Source of the DNA: Corynebacterium sp. HMSC29G08 | GTDB taxonomy: Bacteria; Actinomycetota; Actinomycetes; Mycobacteriales; Mycobacteriaceae | DNA: 64,000 bases | Direction: 5' to 3' | Assembly: GCF_001806875.1 (NCBI RefSeq) | Contig: NZ_KV786241.1 | Coordinates: 62,001-126,000 of the forward strand | Shown: positions 28,176-37,731 of the stretch, one piece after another | How the letters are laid out: the number at the start of each line of letters is the position of its first letter | Position numbering within the stretch: the first letter of the stretch is position 1 | Translations under genes and position numbers: made by a program | The notes under the pieces: model-generated | Databases searched by the model: none | Seen by the model: only the letters and a program-made list of their open reading frames with translations | Told to the model about the DNA's origin: nothing

Positions 28176-28219
28176 GTATGCGCAGTATTCCTGAAGCGAC
28201 GCATACGAATCATTGATTC
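28176..28219. promoter_or_regulatory. Two adjacent inverted repeats upstream of the lipoprotein gene
   Basis: GTATGCG (28176-28182) and CGCATAC (28200-28206) form an inverted repeat with a 17-bp spacer. Immediately next to it is a perfect 13-bp palindrome GAATCATTGATTC (28207-28219). They lie 28-71 bp before the lipoprotein start and about 210-255 bp before ftsZ, where operators of the island promoter would be expected. The regulator is unknown. The remaining DNA to 28431 should hold the ftsZ promoter, which I could not place. Confidence 0.5.
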
Positions 28220-28431
28220 TGAAGAATCCGCCACCCCCGTTGTCTACCCGCGGCTCCAGAAAAGTAGTCACAGCTGTAACATCCGCAACAAAACCCCAGG
28301 TCAGAACCTTAAAGCTGAGGTTTAGGGTTGTGACACGCCGATTGAGAACACAAAAACTTCATCGTTTTCGCCGATTATGGGAACCACTGAATTGCTTCCC
28401 ATCTTCAACTTTGGAAAGGCGAGATCCCCAT

Positions 28432-29667
28432 ATGACCTCTCCCGCGAACTACCTCGCCATGATCCGCGTCGTCGGTGTCGGCGGCGGCGGTGTTAACGCT
28501 GTGAACCGCATGATCGAGGAAGGCTTGAAGGGCGTCGAATTTGTCGCCATAAATACGGACTCCCAGGCGCTGCTGTTTACTGATGCGGACACCAAGCTGG
28601 ACATTGGCCGCGAGGCAACCCGTGGCCTCGGCGCTGGCGCGAACCCGGAGGTGGGCCGCACTTCCGCTGAGGACCACAAGCAGGAGATTGAGGAGTCTCT
28701 GAAGGGCTCTGACATGGTCTTCGTTACCGCAGGCGAGGGCGGTGGCACCGGCACTGGTGCTGCGCCGGTTGTCGCGGGCATTGCGAAGAAGATGGGTGCG
28801 CTGACCATTGGTGTTGTGACTCGTCCGTTCTCGTTTGAGGGAAAGCGTCGTACTCGTCAGGCTCTTGAGGGCATTGAGAACCTCAAGGAGGTCTGCGACA
28901 CCGTTATCGTGATTCCGAACGATCGCCTGCTGCAGCTTGGAGACGCTGAGCTGTCCATGATGGACGCCTTCCGCGCAGCGGACGAGGTGCTCTACAACGG
29001 CGTGCAGGGTATTACGAACCTGATCACCATCCCGGGCATGATCAACGTGGACTTTGCGGACGTTCGTTCCGTTATGGCTGACGCTGGTTCCGCGCTCATG
29101 GGCGTTGGCTCCGCACGTGGTGACAACCGTGTGATGACGGCGACCGAGCAGGCCATTAACTCGCCGCTGCTGGAGACCACGATGGAGGGTGCGAAAGGCG
29201 TGCTCATCTCCATCGCCGGTGGCTCTGACCTGGGTCTACAGGAGGTGCACGCTGCTGCCACCATCGTGGAGGAGAAGGCGGATGATGACGCGAACATCAT
29301 CTTCGGCACCATCATTGATGACAATTTGGGTGATGAGGTCCGCGTGACCATCATCGCCACCGGTTTCGATGAGGTTGCCAACAAGCTGCAGCACGCTGAG
29401 CAGAACCCAGAGCTGCACCAGCCGGTCGTCCCGGGTGAGACGCATGAGGCACAGGCTGAGGCCCAGCCTTCTGGGCCGTCTGTGCCAGTTGAGCAGGCGC
29501 CGGCGCGCGGTTCGCTTTTCGACGATCGCGTGAACCCCACCGACGACTACCAGCCTCGCCACCGTTACGAGTCCCCGCGCTCTGGCCTGTTCACCAACAC
29601 GGATCACGACCGTCGTGGTGGCTTTGATGATGACTTCGACGTCGACGTTCCGGACTTCATGCGCTAG
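28432..29667 (+). CDS. ftsZ: Cell-division GTPase FtsZ
   Basis: Tubulin-like GTPase, 411 aa, that forms the Z-ring at midcell. GTP-binding loop [14 protein letters not shown], tubulin signature GGGTGTGA (103-110) and the T7 catalytic loop [11 protein letters not shown] are complete. The C-terminal tail ends DVDVPDFMR, the conserved peptide that contacts partners such as SepF and FtsW in Actinobacteria. ATG 28432 follows GGAAAGGCGAG; an upstream extension of the frame lacks support. Unlike in related genomes, it is separated from ftsQ by about 3.1 kb, so it must be transcribed from its own promoter. Confidence 0.97.
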   Translation: MTSPANYLAMIRVVGVGGGGVNAVNRMIEEGLKGVEFVAINTDSQALLFTDADTKLDIGREATRGLGAGANPEVGRTSAEDHKQEIEESLKGSDMVFVTAGEGGGTGTGAAPVVAGIAKKMGALTIGVVTRPFSFEGKRRTRQALEGIENLKEVCDTVIVIPNDRLLQLGDAELSMMDAFRAADEVLYNGVQGITNLITIPGMINVDFADVRSVMADAGSALMGVGSARGDNRVMTATEQAINSPLLETTMEGAKGVLISIAGGSDLGLQEVHAAATIVEEKADDDANIIFGTIIDDNLGDEVRVTIIATGFDEVANKLQHAEQNPELHQPVVPGETHEAQAEAQPSGPSVPVEQAPARGSLFDDRVNPTDDYQPRHRYESPRSGLFTNTDHDRRGGFDDDFDVDVPDFMR

Positions 29668-29676
29668 TTTGTGCGC

Positions 29677-30402
29677 ATGACTGATCTTGCTTCACGCCCC
29701 GTCCGCATGGTGTTTACTACCAGAGCGGGCGGGGTGTCTTCGTCGCCGTACGCCTCTTTCAACCTGGGCGATCACGTAGGTGACGCCCCGGAGGACGTAG
29801 CGAGTAACCGCCAGCGTCTCGCCGAAATCTTGAGCCTTAAGCCCGAGCAGTTTGTGTGGATGGAGCAGCTGCACACCAACACGGTGACCGTGGTTGGCGC
29901 TCCGCAGTCCGAGCCGGTCGAGGCAACCGATGCGGTGGTGACCACCCAGCCCGGGCTGGCTCTGTGCGTGTTGGTTGCAGACTGTGTGCCGGTGCTGCTC
30001 TCGGACCACAATGCTGGGGTGATCGCCGCAGCGCACGCGGGACGTCTTGGCGCACGCAACGGCATTGTGAAAAAGACCGTGGAAAAGATGGTGGAGCTGG
30101 GTGCAAATCCTGCGAACATCCAGGTGCTTCTGGGCCCCGCAGCGGCAGGCGCTTCCTATGAGGTGCCGCTTGAGATGGCGCGTGATGTGGAGTCGCGGCT
30201 GCCGGGGTCTATGACGAAGACGTCGAAAGGAACTACCGGCTTAGATATCCGTGCGGGCCTGGTGCGCCAGCTGTTGTCTCTAGGCGTGACGCATGTGGAT
30301 GCGGATCCGCGCGATACGGTGACTGATACTGACTTTTTCTCGTACCGCCGCGAGGGCACGACGGGCCGGCAGGCGGGCGTGATTTGGCTGACGGGAGCGT
30401 AA
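29677..30402 (+). CDS. pgeF: YfiH/PgeF laccase-domain protein
   Basis: 241-aa member of the YfiH (multicopper polyphenol oxidoreductase-like, now PgeF) family. Family members act on purine nucleosides or correct misincorporated amino acids in peptidoglycan precursors in E. coli. Conserved metal-binding segments are QLHTN, ADCVPVLL and AAHAGR, and GPAAAGASYEV lies in the C-terminal half. GTG 29671 and ATG 29677 are both in frame, without a clear ribosome-binding site; ATG was taken. It starts 9 nt after ftsZ, suggesting co-transcription and coupling to wall synthesis. Confidence 0.85.
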   Translation: MTDLASRPVRMVFTTRAGGVSSSPYASFNLGDHVGDAPEDVASNRQRLAEILSLKPEQFVWMEQLHTNTVTVVGAPQSEPVEATDAVVTTQPGLALCVLVADCVPVLLSDHNAGVIAAAHAGRLGARNGIVKKTVEKMVELGANPANIQVLLGPAAAGASYEVPLEMARDVESRLPGSMTKTSKGTTGLDIRAGLVRQLLSLGVTHVDADPRDTVTDTDFFSYRREGTTGRQAGVIWLTGA

Positions 30403-30406
30403 AACC

Positions 30407-31102
30407 ATGACCATCGCAGAAAACATTAACGCTGTACGGGAACGTATTCGCGCGGCTGAGCAGGCGGCAGACCGTGTGCCTGGCAGTGTGCAGTTGCTTC
30501 CGGTGAGTAAGTTCCACCCGGCGTCTGCAATCCGCGAAGTTGCCGCCTGTGGCATCACCCTCGTTGGTGAGAACCGGGAGCAAGAAGCGCGTGACAAGGC
30601 CGCCGAGCTAGGCGAGGTCTGCGGCATCGCCATGATCGGCCAGATCCAGACGAAGAAAGCCAACGCGGTTGCGCGCTGGGCCGCGGAGGTGCACTCGCTG
30701 GACTCGGTCAGGCTCGCCGACGGTTTGAACCGCGGCATGGCGCTTGCCCTTGAGCGTGGGGATCGCACGAGCGAGATTTTGCCCTGCATGATCCAGGTTT
30801 CTTTTGATGGCGACACTGCGCGTGGCGGGGTTGCCCTAGATGGGGTGGGGGAGTTGGCGGAGGTCGTCGAAAAGCATGAGCACCTGGAGCTCAAGGGGTT
30901 TATGGTTGTGCCGCCGCTTAACGTCGAGCCGGCCAAGGTGTTTGAGGAGCTTCGTTTGCTTGCCGACGCCTACGCGAACCAACTTGACCGCCCCCTCCAA
31001 CTCTCTGCCGGGATGAGTGGGGATTTTGAGGAGGCAATTGCCTGTGGGTCGGACATCGTGCGTGTCGGAACCGCAGTGTTTGGCCCGCGACCCGTAGGCT
31101 AA
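30407..31102 (+). CDS. YggS-family pyridoxal phosphate homeostasis protein
   Basis: 231-aa PLP-binding protein of the YggS/PROSC family, a single TIM-barrel domain that controls the level of free pyridoxal phosphate. The PLP lysine is in LLPVSKFHPA (Lys about 34), followed by GENREQEARDKA, FIGxxQ-like IGQIQTKKANAV and the C-terminal LSAGMSGDFEEAIACGSDIVRVGTAVFG. It lies 4 nt after pgeF and before sepF, the usual actinobacterial and Gram-positive neighbourhood. Confidence 0.92.
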   Translation: MTIAENINAVRERIRAAEQAADRVPGSVQLLPVSKFHPASAIREVAACGITLVGENREQEARDKAAELGEVCGIAMIGQIQTKKANAVARWAAEVHSLDSVRLADGLNRGMALALERGDRTSEILPCMIQVSFDGDTARGGVALDGVGELAEVVEKHEHLELKGFMVVPPLNVEPAKVFEELRLLADAYANQLDRPLQLSAGMSGDFEEAIACGSDIVRVGTAVFGPRPVG

Positions 31103-31148
31103 TTTCCATATCTTTCCACCACCCGCAAACATGCGAGGAGCAGCACTA

Positions 31149-31604
31149 ATGTCCTTTATCGGCACCGCCAAAGAATTTTTCGGTTTCGGCCCGTACGACG
31201 ACGCCGAGGACGCCTACTACGACGATCAGCAGTACCGCGAAACGCGTGAAGTGCGCGAGCATGCCGCACCGCAGCGTGCCCAGCACATTGAGCGCGCTCC
31301 GCGTGAGCCGATCGCCCGCTCGTTCGCCCCGGAGATTATCTCCACCGCCCCGCGTTCTTACAACGACGCGAAGGAGATTGGTGAGCCGTTCCGTGACGGC
31401 GATGCTGTGATCATGGACCTGACCGACTTGGAAGCAGCGGACGCCAAGCGTGTTGTGGATTTTGCCGCTGGTCTGTGCTTCGCACTGCGCGGCAGCATGC
31501 TGAACCTGGCTCGTAACACAGGTTCTCGCCGCCGCGTGTTCGCTATCGTCCCGGAAAACGCGCGCATCTCCACCGATGAGCTCAAGCGCGTCGCCCGTCT
31601 CTAG
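31149..31604 (+). CDS. sepF: Cell-division protein SepF
   Basis: 151-aa protein that anchors FtsZ to the membrane; in Actinobacteria, which lack FtsA and ZipA, it is the main essential anchor. N-terminal MSFIGTAKEFFGFGP is the membrane-binding amphipathic helix, followed by an acidic and charged linker (about 15-65) and the globular SepF domain (AVIMDLTDLEAADAKRVVDFAAGL). ATG 31149 follows GAGGAG by 9 nt. Its position between the YggS gene and yggT is conserved. Confidence 0.95.
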   Translation: MSFIGTAKEFFGFGPYDDAEDAYYDDQQYRETREVREHAAPQRAQHIERAPREPIARSFAPEIISTAPRSYNDAKEIGEPFRDGDAVIMDLTDLEAADAKRVVDFAAGLCFALRGSMLNLARNTGSRRRVFAIVPENARISTDELKRVARL

Positions 31605-31618
31605 CGGGGGAATGCTTC

Positions 31619-31930
31619 GTGGCTTTTTTCGGCGCAATTCTTTATGCCCTCGTTGGGCTTTATATGCTTGCGGTGATCATCCGCATCATCATTGAGATGG
31701 TGCAGGCGTTCTCCAAGCGCTTTGACCCGCCCACCTGGTTTTCCCTGGCGGCGGAGCCGGTTTTTGTGATTACAGATCCGCCGGTCAAAGCGTTGCGCAA
31801 GCTGATTCCGCCGCTGCGTATGGGCGGTGGCGTGGGTCTTGATGTGAGCGTTTTAGTCTTGTTTTTTGCGCTTGCAATTGTGCAGTCCTTGATTCAGGGA
31901 GTGCTCATTCGACCCGCCTTGCATGTCTAA
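31619..31930 (+). CDS. YggT-family membrane protein
   Basis: 103-aa membrane protein with two hydrophobic segments (about residues 3-26 and 76-95) and the YggT motif DPPTWF, VFVITDPPVKALRKLIPPLRMGGGVGLDVSVLVLFF (in parts). The function is not settled; it clusters with sepF and divIVA in Gram-positive bacteria, suggesting a division or osmotic role. The GTG start follows GCGGGGGAA. Confidence 0.85.
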   Translation: MAFFGAILYALVGLYMLAVIIRIIIEMVQAFSKRFDPPTWFSLAAEPVFVITDPPVKALRKLIPPLRMGGGVGLDVSVLVLFFALAIVQSLIQGVLIRPALHV

Positions 31931-31945
31931 CGCTCAACGTTGGGT

Positions 31946-31951
31946 TAAACT
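31946..31951 (+). promoter_or_regulatory. -10 element upstream of divIVA
   Basis: TAAACT matches TANANT; a start point about 7 nt downstream would give a leader of roughly 33 nt containing AAGGGA before the divIVA ATG. No clear -35 hexamer. Confidence 0.5.
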
Positions 31952-31990
31952 ATCCGTGTTTAACTCTTTCCAACATCGAAGGGACCGCTC

Positions 31991-32962
31991 ATGCCGCTGA
32001 CACCAGCAGACGTGCACAACGTAGCCTTTAGCAAGCCACCGATTGGCAAGCGTGGCTACAACGAGGACGAGGTTGATCAGTTCCTTGACCTCGTCGAGGA
32101 CACACTTGCCCAGCTGCAGGATGAGAATGATGACCTGCGTGCACGCGTGGAGGAGCTTTCTAGTGGCCAGAGTGCCCAGGCTGCTCCGGCTGCACAGGTT
32201 AGTGAAGTTGATGAGGCGGAGGTGCGTCGTCAAGTAGAGGCCAAGCTGCGCGATGAGTATGAGGAGCGCCTGAACAAGGCAACCAAGGCTCAGGAGAAGG
32301 CGCAGGCTGAGCTGGCCGCTGCTCGCGAGGAGGCTAAGAAGGCCCGCGAGGACGCTGAGAAGGCTGCGAAGAACGCGTCCGCTCCGGCTGCTGCGGTACA
32401 GGCCCGCCCGGCGGAGCAGAAGGCGTCGGCCGGTGTAGCAAACGCTGACACTCACGTGCAGGCAGCCAAGGTGCTTGGTCTGGCGCAGGAGATGGCAGAG
32501 CGCCTGACCTCTGACGCTCAGAACGAGGCACAGACCATGCTCCAGGAGGCGAAGACCGCTGCACAGCGCCAGCTGGCAGAGGCGGATGCTTCCTCCAAGA
32601 AGCAGGTGCAGGAGGCACAGGCAAAGGCCGAGCGCACTGCCCGTGACGCTGAGCAGCAGGCTACCCAGCTTGTCACCGAGGCTGAGAAGAAGGCCAAGGA
32701 GACCACCGCTGACGCCACCTTGCGTGCAGAGGCGCAGGTACGCCAGGCTGAGGAAAAGGCGAAGCAGCTGCAGGCTGACGCTGAGCGTAAGCACACCGAG
32801 ATTATGAACACGGTGAAGCAGCAGCAGTCCGCTCTGGAGGCTCGTATTGCTGAGCTGCGCACCTTCGAGCGTGAGTACCGCACTCGTTTGAAGACGTTGC
32901 TGACCTCCCAGCTGGAAGATCTGGAGTCTCGCGGCAGCTTCGCACCGAACGGCGACAAGTAA
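31991..32962 (+). CDS. divIVA: Polar growth protein DivIVA (Wag31)
   Basis: 323-aa coiled-coil protein that marks the cell poles and directs apical wall synthesis in Corynebacterium and mycobacteria. The N-terminal membrane-binding and dimerisation domain [19 protein letters not shown] and [17 protein letters not shown] is canonical. A long Ala/Glu/Lys/Gln-rich coiled coil covers residues 40-300, with a Ser/Ala-rich interruption near 140. AAGGGA lies 6 nt before the ATG. Regulation by Ser/Thr kinases is known for Wag31. It lies between yggT and the ileS leader. Confidence 0.95.
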   Translation: MPLTPADVHNVAFSKPPIGKRGYNEDEVDQFLDLVEDTLAQLQDENDDLRARVEELSSGQSAQAAPAAQVSEVDEAEVRRQVEAKLRDEYEERLNKATKAQEKAQAELAAAREEAKKAREDAEKAAKNASAPAAAVQARPAEQKASAGVANADTHVQAAKVLGLAQEMAERLTSDAQNEAQTMLQEAKTAAQRQLAEADASSKKQVQEAQAKAERTARDAEQQATQLVTEAEKKAKETTADATLRAEAQVRQAEEKAKQLQADAERKHTEIMNTVKQQQSALEARIAELRTFEREYRTRLKTLLTSQLEDLESRGSFAPNGDK

Positions 32963-32968
32963 CTCAAC

Positions 32969-32989
32969 GTGGGCTAGCATATAGCCCAC
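32969..32989 (+). other. Short perfect hairpin between divIVA and the T-box
   Basis: GTGGGCTA and TAGCCCAC pair perfectly around a 5-nt loop, 6 bp after the divIVA stop. No T-run follows, so it may be an RNA 3'-end stabiliser or weak terminator rather than a classical one. Confidence 0.45.
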
Positions 32990-32993
32990 ATAC

Positions 32994-33185
32994 GCATTGA
33001 TCCGGCAATCACCGGGGAGCGTTCCGGAAGAACGGCCCGTTTAGGCTCAGTAGAACCGGACGTACACGGAAGACGTCACTTCCTCCACAACGAAGCGGGG
33101 CCCCAGGCAACTGGAGCTCAAGCAGGGTGGTACCGCGTGGCCTTTATGGCTGCGTCCCTGCGGCGAATGAAACGTAGTGGAGGAG
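32994..33185 (+). promoter_or_regulatory. T-box riboswitch of ileS (translational, actinobacterial type)
   Basis: The T-box sequence AGGGTGGTACCGCG (33124-33137) that pairs with the tRNA acceptor end is exact. Upstream is the short stem I region typical of actinobacterial ileS leaders (CATTGATCCGGCAATC, ACCGGGGAGC, GGAAGAACGG), with an ATC isoleucine codon at 33008-33010 as likely specifier (another at 33000-33002). No intrinsic terminator follows; instead the ribosome-binding site GGAGGAG (33179-33185) can be sequestered, so uncharged tRNA-Ile should free translation of ileS. Known from M. smegmatis and Nocardia ileS leaders; the alternative fold here was not computed. Confidence 0.92.
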
Positions 33186-33193
33186 AACAACTC

Positions 33194-36100
33194 ATGACAG
33201 TTGGCGGCGTTTACCCCAAGGCCGACATGACGGCCGGCGGCACCAAGTTCCCTGATATGGAACGCGTGGTGCTGGATTATTGGAAGAAGGATGGCACCTT
33301 CCAGGCTTCGCTGAAGAACCGCGAGGGCTGCGAAGAATACGTGTTTAATGACGGCCCGCCGTTTGCCAACGGCCTGCCGCACTATGGCCACTTGCTTACC
33401 GGCTACGTCAAGGACATCGTGCCGCGTTACCGCACACAGGCTGGCTTCCACGTCCCGCGCGTGTTCGGCTGGGACTGCCACGGCTTGCCCGCGGAGCTTG
33501 AGGCAGAGAAGCAGCTTGGTATCACTGACAAGGCTCAGATCGAGGACATGGGTCTTGAAGCCTTCAACGAGTACTGCGCGAAATCTGTCATGCACTACGC
33601 GGGTGAGTGGGAGGACTACGTCACCCGCCAGGCGCGTTGGGTGGACTTTGAGAATGGCTACAAGACGATGGACCCGGAGTACATGGAGTCCGTCATGTGG
33701 GCCTTTAAAGAACTCTATGACAAGGGCTTGATCTACCAGGGCTTCCGCGTTTTGCCTTACTCCTGGGCGGAGCACACGCCGCTGTCTAACCAGGAGACTC
33801 GCCTGGATGACTCCTACCGTGAGCGCCAGGACCCGACGGTGACCGTGACCATGCCGTTTACGGGCGCGCGCGCAGGCTTTGCCGCGGAGAAGACTTGGGC
33901 GGAGCACCCGGAGCTGCACGACGCAGCCGCGATCGCCTGGACGACGACGCCGTGGACCCTACCATCCAACCTGGCTCTGGCCGTCCACCCTGACGTGGAG
34001 TACAGCCTGGTCGAAGTTGGTCAGGATGGGGTTGAGGGCTTTGCTGGCCGCAATCTGCTGCTCGCGTCTGGCCTAACCGGTGCGTACGCGAAGGAGCTGG
34101 GCGAGTTCACCACGGTTGCCACCTTCACCGGTGCGCAGCTGGAGGGCTTGGAGTATGAGCCGGTCTTTGACTACTTCCGTGACCAGGAAAATGCGTTCAT
34201 GGTGCTCAACGCGGATTACGTCACCACTGAGGACGGCACCGGCGTAGTCCACCAGGCTCCGGCCTTTGGCGAGGACGATATGTTTACCTGTGAGGACTAC
34301 GGTATCGGCCTGGTCATCCCGGTGGATGCGGATGGCAAGTTCACCTCGCTGGTTCCGGACTACCAGGGCCAGCTGGTCTTTGATGCGAACCGTGACATCA
34401 TCCGTGACCTGCGTGCTAAGGGCCGTGTTGTGCGTGATCAGACGATCATGCACTCCTACCCACACTCCTGGCGCTCTGGCGAGCCGCTGATCTACATGGC
34501 GCTGCCGGCATGGTTTGTGAAGGTTACGGACATTCGCGAGCGCATGGTGGAGCTCAACCAGCAGATTGACTGGATCCCGTCGCACATGCGTGACGGCCAG
34601 TTTGGCAAGTGGCTGGAGGGTGCGCGCGATTGGAACATCTCGCGTACTCGTTACTGGGGTTCCCCGGTGCCGGCTTGGGTGTCGGATAATCCGGAATACC
34701 CGCGTGTAGACGTCTACGGTTCGCTGGAGGAGCTGGAGCGTGACTTTGGCACGCGTCCGAAGTCGCTGCACCGCCCGCACATTGATGAGTTGGTGCGTCC
34801 GAACCCGGATGATCCGACGGGCAAGTCCATGATGCGCCGCGTGCCGGACGTGCTGGACTGCTGGTTCGAGTCGGGCTCTATGCCGTTTGCGCAGTACCAT
34901 TACCCGTTCGAGAACGTGGAAGAGCACGATGCTCGTCAGCCGGCGGACTTTATTGTGGAGTACTCGGGTCAGTCCCGTGGTTGGTTCTATGTGCAGCACG
35001 TGCTGTCCACGGCGCTGTTTGACCGCCCTGCGTTTAAGAAGGTCGTCGCCCACGGCATTGTGCTGGGCAATGATGGGCTGAAGATGTCGAAGTCGAAGGG
35101 TAACTACCCGGATGTCAACGAGGTCTTTGACCGTGATGGGTCTGACGCGATGCGTTGGTTCCTCATGTCCAGCCCGATTCTGCGCGGCGGAAACCTGATC
35201 GTCACCGAACAGGGCATTCGCGAAGGCGTGCGCCAGGCCATCTTGCCTATCTGGAACGCGTACACGTTCCTACAGCTGTACTCTTCGGAGGACGCGAAGT
35301 GGTCGGTGGATTCCACGGACGTGCTGGATCGCTACATCTTGGCTAAGACGCATGACATGGTTGCGGCCGTTGGTGCCGCTTTGGAGGACACCCGTATTGC
35401 GGATGCGTGCGATGAGCTGCGTCGTTTCGCAGACACGCTGACTAACTGGTACGTGCGTCGCTCGCGTGATCGTTTCTGGGCTGGCCAGGAGGAGCACCCT
35501 GAGGCGTTCAACACGTTGTACACGGTGCTTGAGGCTACGTGCCGTGCGGCTGCGCCGCTGTTGCCGTACATCAGTGAGGTCATCTGGCGTGGTCTGACGG
35601 GTGAGCGTTCGGTGCATTTGACGGATTACCCGAAGGCTGAGCAGTTCCCGGCGGATGCGGATCTGGTGGCTGCGATGGATGCGACGCGTGCGGTTTGCTC
35701 CGCGGCGTCGTCGGTACGCAAGGCCCGCAAGCTGCGCAACCGTCTGCCGCTGCCGAAGCTGACCGTGGCTATGGCGAATGCACAGGTGCTTGAGCCGTTT
35801 GCAGGTGTGATCCGCGATGAGGTCAATGTCAAGGAGCTGCTGCTTAGCCAGGACGTAGATGCTGCAGGCACCTTCGAAGTCGTTGTCAACGCTAAGGTCG
35901 CTGGTCCGACGCTGGGTAAGGACGTGCAGCGCGCGATCAAGAACGTCAAGGCTGGCAACTACGTGCGCGAGGGCGACAACGTTGTGGTTGACGGTGATAT
36001 TGTGCTCACCCCGGAACTCTACACCGAGCGTCTGGTTGCGGAGGATCCCGATTCCACCACCCGCGTTGAGTCCACCGACGGCACCGTTGGCCTGGTCGTG

Positions 36101-36376
36101 CTTGATACCTCGGTCACCGAGGAGCTCGAGGCTGAGGGCTGGGCTGCGGACGTGATCCGTCGCCTGCAGGATGCGCGCAAGCACGCTGGCCTGGCGGTTT
36201 CTGATCGTATCGCAGTCGTGCTGTCCGTGCCGGAAGCTCGCCACGAGTGGGCGCAGCGTCACGCTGAGCACATCGCTGCCGAGACCCTGGCGACCAGTTT
36301 TGAGGTGACTACCGAGGCGTTGGAGTCGGGCGTTGAGGTGGTTGATGGGGTGCGTGCGAGCGTCGTGAAGCAATAG
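33194..36376 (+). CDS. ileS: Isoleucyl-tRNA synthetase (eukaryote-like type)
   Basis: Class I aminoacyl-tRNA synthetase, 1060 aa, attaching isoleucine to tRNA-Ile with editing of valine. The HIGH motif appears as HYGH (63-66) and KMSKS at 630-634. The surrounding [19 protein letters not shown]-type block, the long C-terminal domain and the total length match the eukaryote-like IleRS (type 2) found in Actinobacteria rather than the 930-aa E. coli type. Such enzymes are often poorly inhibited by mupirocin. ATG 33194 follows GGAGGAG by 8 nt; an upstream frame extension lies inside the T-box. Controlled by the T-box leader. Confidence 0.96.
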   Translation: MTVGGVYPKADMTAGGTKFPDMERVVLDYWKKDGTFQASLKNREGCEEYVFNDGPPFANGLPHYGHLLTGYVKDIVPRYRTQAGFHVPRVFGWDCHGLPAELEAEKQLGITDKAQIEDMGLEAFNEYCAKSVMHYAGEWEDYVTRQARWVDFENGYKTMDPEYMESVMWAFKELYDKGLIYQGFRVLPYSWAEHTPLSNQETRLDDSYRERQDPTVTVTMPFTGARAGFAAEKTWAEHPELHDAAAIAWTTTPWTLPSNLALAVHPDVEYSLVEVGQDGVEGFAGRNLLLASGLTGAYAKELGEFTTVATFTGAQLEGLEYEPVFDYFRDQENAFMVLNADYVTTEDGTGVVHQAPAFGEDDMFTCEDYGIGLVIPVDADGKFTSLVPDYQGQLVFDANRDIIRDLRAKGRVVRDQTIMHSYPHSWRSGEPLIYMALPAWFVKVTDIRERMVELNQQIDWIPSHMRDGQFGKWLEGARDWNISRTRYWGSPVPAWVSDNPEYPRVDVYGSLEELERDFGTRPKSLHRPHIDELVRPNPDDPTGKSMMRRVPDVLDCWFESGSMPFAQYHYPFENVEEHDARQPADFIVEYSGQSRGWFYVQHVLSTALFDRPAFKKVVAHGIVLGNDGLKMSKSKGNYPDVNEVFDRDGSDAMRWFLMSSPILRGGNLIVTEQGIREGVRQAILPIWNAYTFLQLYSSEDAKWSVDSTDVLDRYILAKTHDMVAAVGAALEDTRIADACDELRRFADTLTNWYVRRSRDRFWAGQEEHPEAFNTLYTVLEATCRAAAPLLPYISEVIWRGLTGERSVHLTDYPKAEQFPADADLVAAMDATRAVCSAASSVRKARKLRNRLPLPKLTVAMANAQVLEPFAGVIRDEVNVKELLLSQDVDAAGTFEVVVNAKVAGPTLGKDVQRAIKNVKAGNYVREGDNVVVDGDIVLTPELYTERLVAEDPDSTTRVESTDGTVGLVVLDTSVTEELEAEGWAADVIRRLQDARKHAGLAVSDRIAVVLSVPEARHEWAQRHAEHIAAETLATSFEVTTEALESGVEVVDGVRASVVKQ

Positions 36377-36432
36377 CTCACCTGTTCGATTGCTTGGGTT
36401 GGTGTGTGAGGTGTGTGTTATAGGGTCGTCGT

Positions 36433-37689
36433 ATGACGATTACTTTAGAAAACACCCTCGCTACCAGCCTAAACACCGGTGAAGATGCGGCGTATGAGCA
36501 TGCGTTGCGCATCTACCTCGCTAGCCACCATTCCACCACGTCGCGGGCGCGGCTGATATATGAAATCGCGCAATTTGACGCACTGGGCCGCGCCGTAGAG
36601 CTCGGTGCAGCCAGCACTGGCGCATGGCTTACGCGCAACCTGGGCATGAAAACGTCAACGGCGTATGAGTACGTGTCGGTTGGCCGGAAGCTCTTGCTTT
36701 TCGACGAATTGATGCTCGCCTTCCTCAACGGCGAAGTGGACTACACCGTAGTCAGATTGTTGTTGCGGTACATGACGTTAGAAAATGAGCTTGAGCTGCT
36801 CGAATTAGCACGAGGCGTGTGTTATTCCGAGCTGCTAAAGGCACTTGCCGGCGGGGAGCAGGACCGGGATGAGCCCGAAGCGCCGTTTTTCAAGACCTGG
36901 GTGCGCGAAGACGGCATGGTTGTCGGCGAGTTCCTGCTACCGCCGGTAGAAGGCCAGGAGCTGATGGCGGCCCTCAAGATTGCGCAGCTGGCGGCCGCTG
37001 GCGATGAAGGTGAGGACGCCGAGGAGGCGTGTCCCGCAGAGCAGGTTGAAGACGCTAAACCGGAGCGCCGCATAACCGCGGACAACATTCTGGGTGTGCC
37101 CTCGCGCTATGGGCCGCCGGTGAAGGCTGATTTGTATGCCGCACTGGTGAGCATGGTGCAGATGGTACGGAGCAACCCTCGGGCACCGGTGCGCGCGCCC
37201 GGCGCGCAGGTGACGATCATGCTGACCGAAGATGGCAAAGCGTGGATGCCCACGAACCCCCAGGCGCCGGCGAGCACGCTGCGTCATTACGTTGCGGATG
37301 CGGTAGCACGGGTGCATATGTTGGATTCGAAAGGGCTGACCATGTACTTCGGCAGGAAGCGTCGGCTAGCAAGCGACGGCCAGGTGGAAGCGTTGCTTGA
37401 CGTGTGGGGCCACCAGTGTGCCATGCCGGGGTGTACGCATTCGCGGTTTATTGAGATTCACCACATTACGGATTGGTCCGATGGTGGCACGACTGACATT
37501 GGCAACTTGATCCCGCTGTGCTCGAGCTGCCATTCGCTGGTCAGCCACGGCATTGCGGAAGTGGGAAAGCATGGTCCGAATGTGGAGTTCAGTTTTAGGG
37601 ATGGCTCAAAGTTTGTGTCGCGCAACCGCGGGTTGCCGGTACGGGCGGGAGGTGTAGTTGAGATGCGAACGGGTGCGAGCTTTGCCTGA
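36433..37689 (+). CDS. HNH endonuclease of the DUF222/13E12 repeat family
   Basis: 418-aa protein. The N-terminal DUF222 region (about 30-290) is helical and acidic; the C-terminal HNH nuclease motif is CAMPGCTHSRFIEIHHITDWSDGGTTD (in parts), then LIPLCSSCHSLVSHG, with the zinc-binding cysteine pairs and the catalytic His-His. These genes are multi-copy and strain-variable in Actinobacteria and are associated with mobile DNA, although their biological role is not established. TATAGG at 36419-36424 lies 8 nt before the ATG, so a leaderless mRNA is possible. A dispersed palindrome begins at its stop codon. Confidence 0.85.
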   Translation: MTITLENTLATSLNTGEDAAYEHALRIYLASHHSTTSRARLIYEIAQFDALGRAVELGAASTGAWLTRNLGMKTSTAYEYVSVGRKLLLFDELMLAFLNGEVDYTVVRLLLRYMTLENELELLELARGVCYSELLKALAGGEQDRDEPEAPFFKTWVREDGMVVGEFLLPPVEGQELMAALKIAQLAAAGDEGEDAEEACPAEQVEDAKPERRITADNILGVPSRYGPPVKADLYAALVSMVQMVRSNPRAPVRAPGAQVTIMLTEDGKAWMPTNPQAPASTLRHYVADAVARVHMLDSKGLTMYFGRKRRLASDGQVEALLDVWGHQCAMPGCTHSRFIEIHHITDWSDGGTTDIGNLIPLCSSCHSLVSHGIAEVGKHGPNVEFSFRDGSKFVSRNRGLPVRAGGVVEMRTGASFA

Positions 37690-37709
37690 TTTTCCGCGGC
37701 GCGGAAAAT
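37689..37709. repeat. Dispersed palindrome, copy 4 (perfect, 9-bp arms)
   Basis: ATTTTCCGC-GGC-GCGGAAAAT, the longest perfect copy. It overlaps the last base of the HNH gene stop codon and lies 22 bp before dinB. Confidence 0.8.
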
Positions 37710-37731
37710 AGCAGGCGGTACCGTAGGGGCT

